In this document: positions 63,164 through 64,000 of the stretch, piece by piece
How the letters are laid out: the number at the start of each line of letters is the position of its first letter
Position numbering within the stretch: the stretch's first letter is position 1
Assembly: GCF_900176145.1 (NCBI RefSeq)
Contig: NZ_FWWY01000001.1
Coordinates: 1,287,819-1,351,818, forward strand
Length of the DNA: 64,000 nt
Reading direction: 5' to 3'
Source: Sulfobacillus thermosulfidooxidans DSM 9293
GTDB lineage: Bacteria > Bacillota > Sulfobacillia > Sulfobacillales > Sulfobacillaceae
The notes under the pieces: generated by a model
What the model was told of the DNA's origin: nothing
Database searches by the model: none
Seen by the model: the letters and a program-made list of their open reading frames with translations, nothing else
Translations under genes and position numbers: made by a program

Positions 63164-64000
63164 ATGACATTGAAAAAAAGTTCTGGGCTGGCGTTAGCAT
63201 CCGCAACGGCAGCATTAGCATTGTTTCCGCTGACAGCATTTGCGGCATCGAGTACCCCAGTACTCATGGCAAGCACGAAATTAGCCAGTGCCGGTCAATC
63301 AGTAACCTATACGGTCGAAGATCCCTCTGCTACCGCATCAACTGAGTATCAATTTTGGGTGGAGACTCCTGCTGGACAATGGATGGTTTCACAAAATTAT
63401 TCTGCGTCAAATCACTTAACCCTCAATAATGTGAAAGCTGGTACCTATGAAGTGGTGGCCTATGCTCTCAACCAAAGCGAGGTGCAGGCTCGCGACTGGT
63501 CGATGGCGATGCCAACTACTCCAGACAGTTTATATGTGAATGCTTCGGTATCCCTTAATGTGACATCGACAACCTCCTCATCAGGCTCGGTGACCGCGAC
63601 GGTCACGGTTAACGCGGTCAATATTGGAAATGCCGTGTATCAATTGTGGTGGAAAACTCCAACGGGAAACTGGCATGCAAGTGGTAACTATCAATCCTCG
63701 AATACTTTCACATTACCTTTAACAGAAAATGGTAGTTATCAATTCGTCGCGTTTGCGAAACCGCCTGCCGCGGTATCAAGTTACGTCGGTGCATTAGCGA
63801 GTAGTGCCAAAACCATATCTGTTTCCGCTCCCGCGGCTATGGTGATGCTCTCGCCTGCTGTTAGCAGCTTGCACACATCAAGTGGTGGTCTTGACCCCGT
63901 GATGGTCACTGTGCTTAACGCTAAAGGCGAACAGGTAATGAACTTCAATGGGAGTGTCACCGTTACCGATACCGAAGGTCTCTTAATGAATGCGTCAGGA
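63164..64000 (+). CDS. Exported protein with YQFW repeats (partial, runs off window)
   Basis: The frame is open to the end of the window (279 codons). ATG 63164 follows GGGAGG. A signal peptide (MTLKKSSGLALASATAALAL, cut probably after AFA at 25-27) precedes two repeats, YQFW at 62 and YQLW at 159 (97 apart). An Ig-like segment starts at about 230 (VMVTVLNAKGEQVMNFNGSV), similar to that of the sedolisin. It is divergent from the protease gene across a 299-nt gap and probably shares its control. The C-terminal end is beyond the window, so its final domain is unknown. Confidence 0.8.
   Translation, partial: MTLKKSSGLALASATAALALFPLTAFAASSTPVLMASTKLASAGQSVTYTVEDPSATASTEYQFWVETPAGQWMVSQNYSASNHLTLNNVKAGTYEVVAYALNQSEVQARDWSMAMPTTPDSLYVNASVSLNVTSTTSSSGSVTATVTVNAVNIGNAVYQLWWKTPTGNWHASGNYQSSNTFTLPLTENGSYQFVAFAKPPAAVSSYVGALASSAKTISVSAPAAMVMLSPAVSSLHTSSGGLDPVMVTVLNAKGEQVMNFNGSVTVTDTEGLLMNASG

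Overview
The window looks like chromosomal DNA of an acidophilic, moderately thermophilic Gram-positive bacterium, most likely Sulfobacillus or a close relative. The basis is strong AGGAGG ribosome binding sites, frequent GTG/TTG starts, a secreted acid protease of the sedolisin (S53) family, a cell-surface repeat domain like that of Clostridia, and IS110, IS256 and IS605 elements. The genus is inferred, not proven. I saw no rRNA, tRNA or CRISPR array.

Layout: (1) 1-3.6 kb, a DUF4012 surface-polymer gene split by an IS110-type insertion. (2) 3.8-19.4 kb, an exopolysaccharide (EPS) locus. It has a membrane-anchored LuxR regulator, a putative EPS protein, a leftward Wzz/BY-kinase-like pair with a new 47-aa CxxC ORF, an 18-bp perfect hairpin in the divergent promoter region, and a rightward operon. 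That operon runs TagA/WecG transferase, epimerase, RmlD-like reductase, CapE/FnlA-like enzyme, WecB, Wzy-like polymerase and three glycosyltransferases, and ends in a P-loop kinase gene split by IS256. (3) 19.4-26.7 kb: a Fic protein, a Wzx flippase, a receiver-only protein, a NarL-type two-component pair arranged tail to tail, a methyltransferase and a thioesterase. (4) 26.9-29.6 kb: a glycolipid-binding-like protein, a small membrane protein and a secreted collagen-like protein. (5) 29.9-35.6 kb: a signalling module with an EAL phosphodiesterase facing an operon of response regulator, FapA/DUF342 protein, a 70-aa exported peptide, a minimal histidine kinase and a TPR plus degenerate HD-GYP protein. 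(6) 35.7-40.6 kb: an orphan antitoxin-like gene, an SDR, an MMPL exporter and an encapsulated-ferritin-like gene with no encapsulin beside it. (7) 40.6-49.6 kb, peptide handling: TldD/TldE, a peptide ABC transporter without ATPases, an Asp/Glu racemase homologue and an M17 aminopeptidase. (8) 49.8-52.4 kb, a GNAT gene split by an IS605 element with frameshifted tnpA and intact TnpB. (9) 52.7-59.3 kb: an ArsR-type regulator, a two-domain glycosyltransferase with a coiled-coil partner, and an ABC exporter. (10) 59.6-64 kb: a sedolisin and the start of another exported protein.

Three mobile elements each interrupt a gene whose reading frame can be restored on paper. Three exported proteins (28.3, 59.6 and 63.2 kb) share a tandem repeat of about 96 residues built on YQFW, suggesting a common surface-adhesion or matrix role alongside the polysaccharide genes. 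The best candidates for an undescribed system are the EAL/FapA/peptide/kinase/HD-GYP module and the YQFW-repeat surface protein family.
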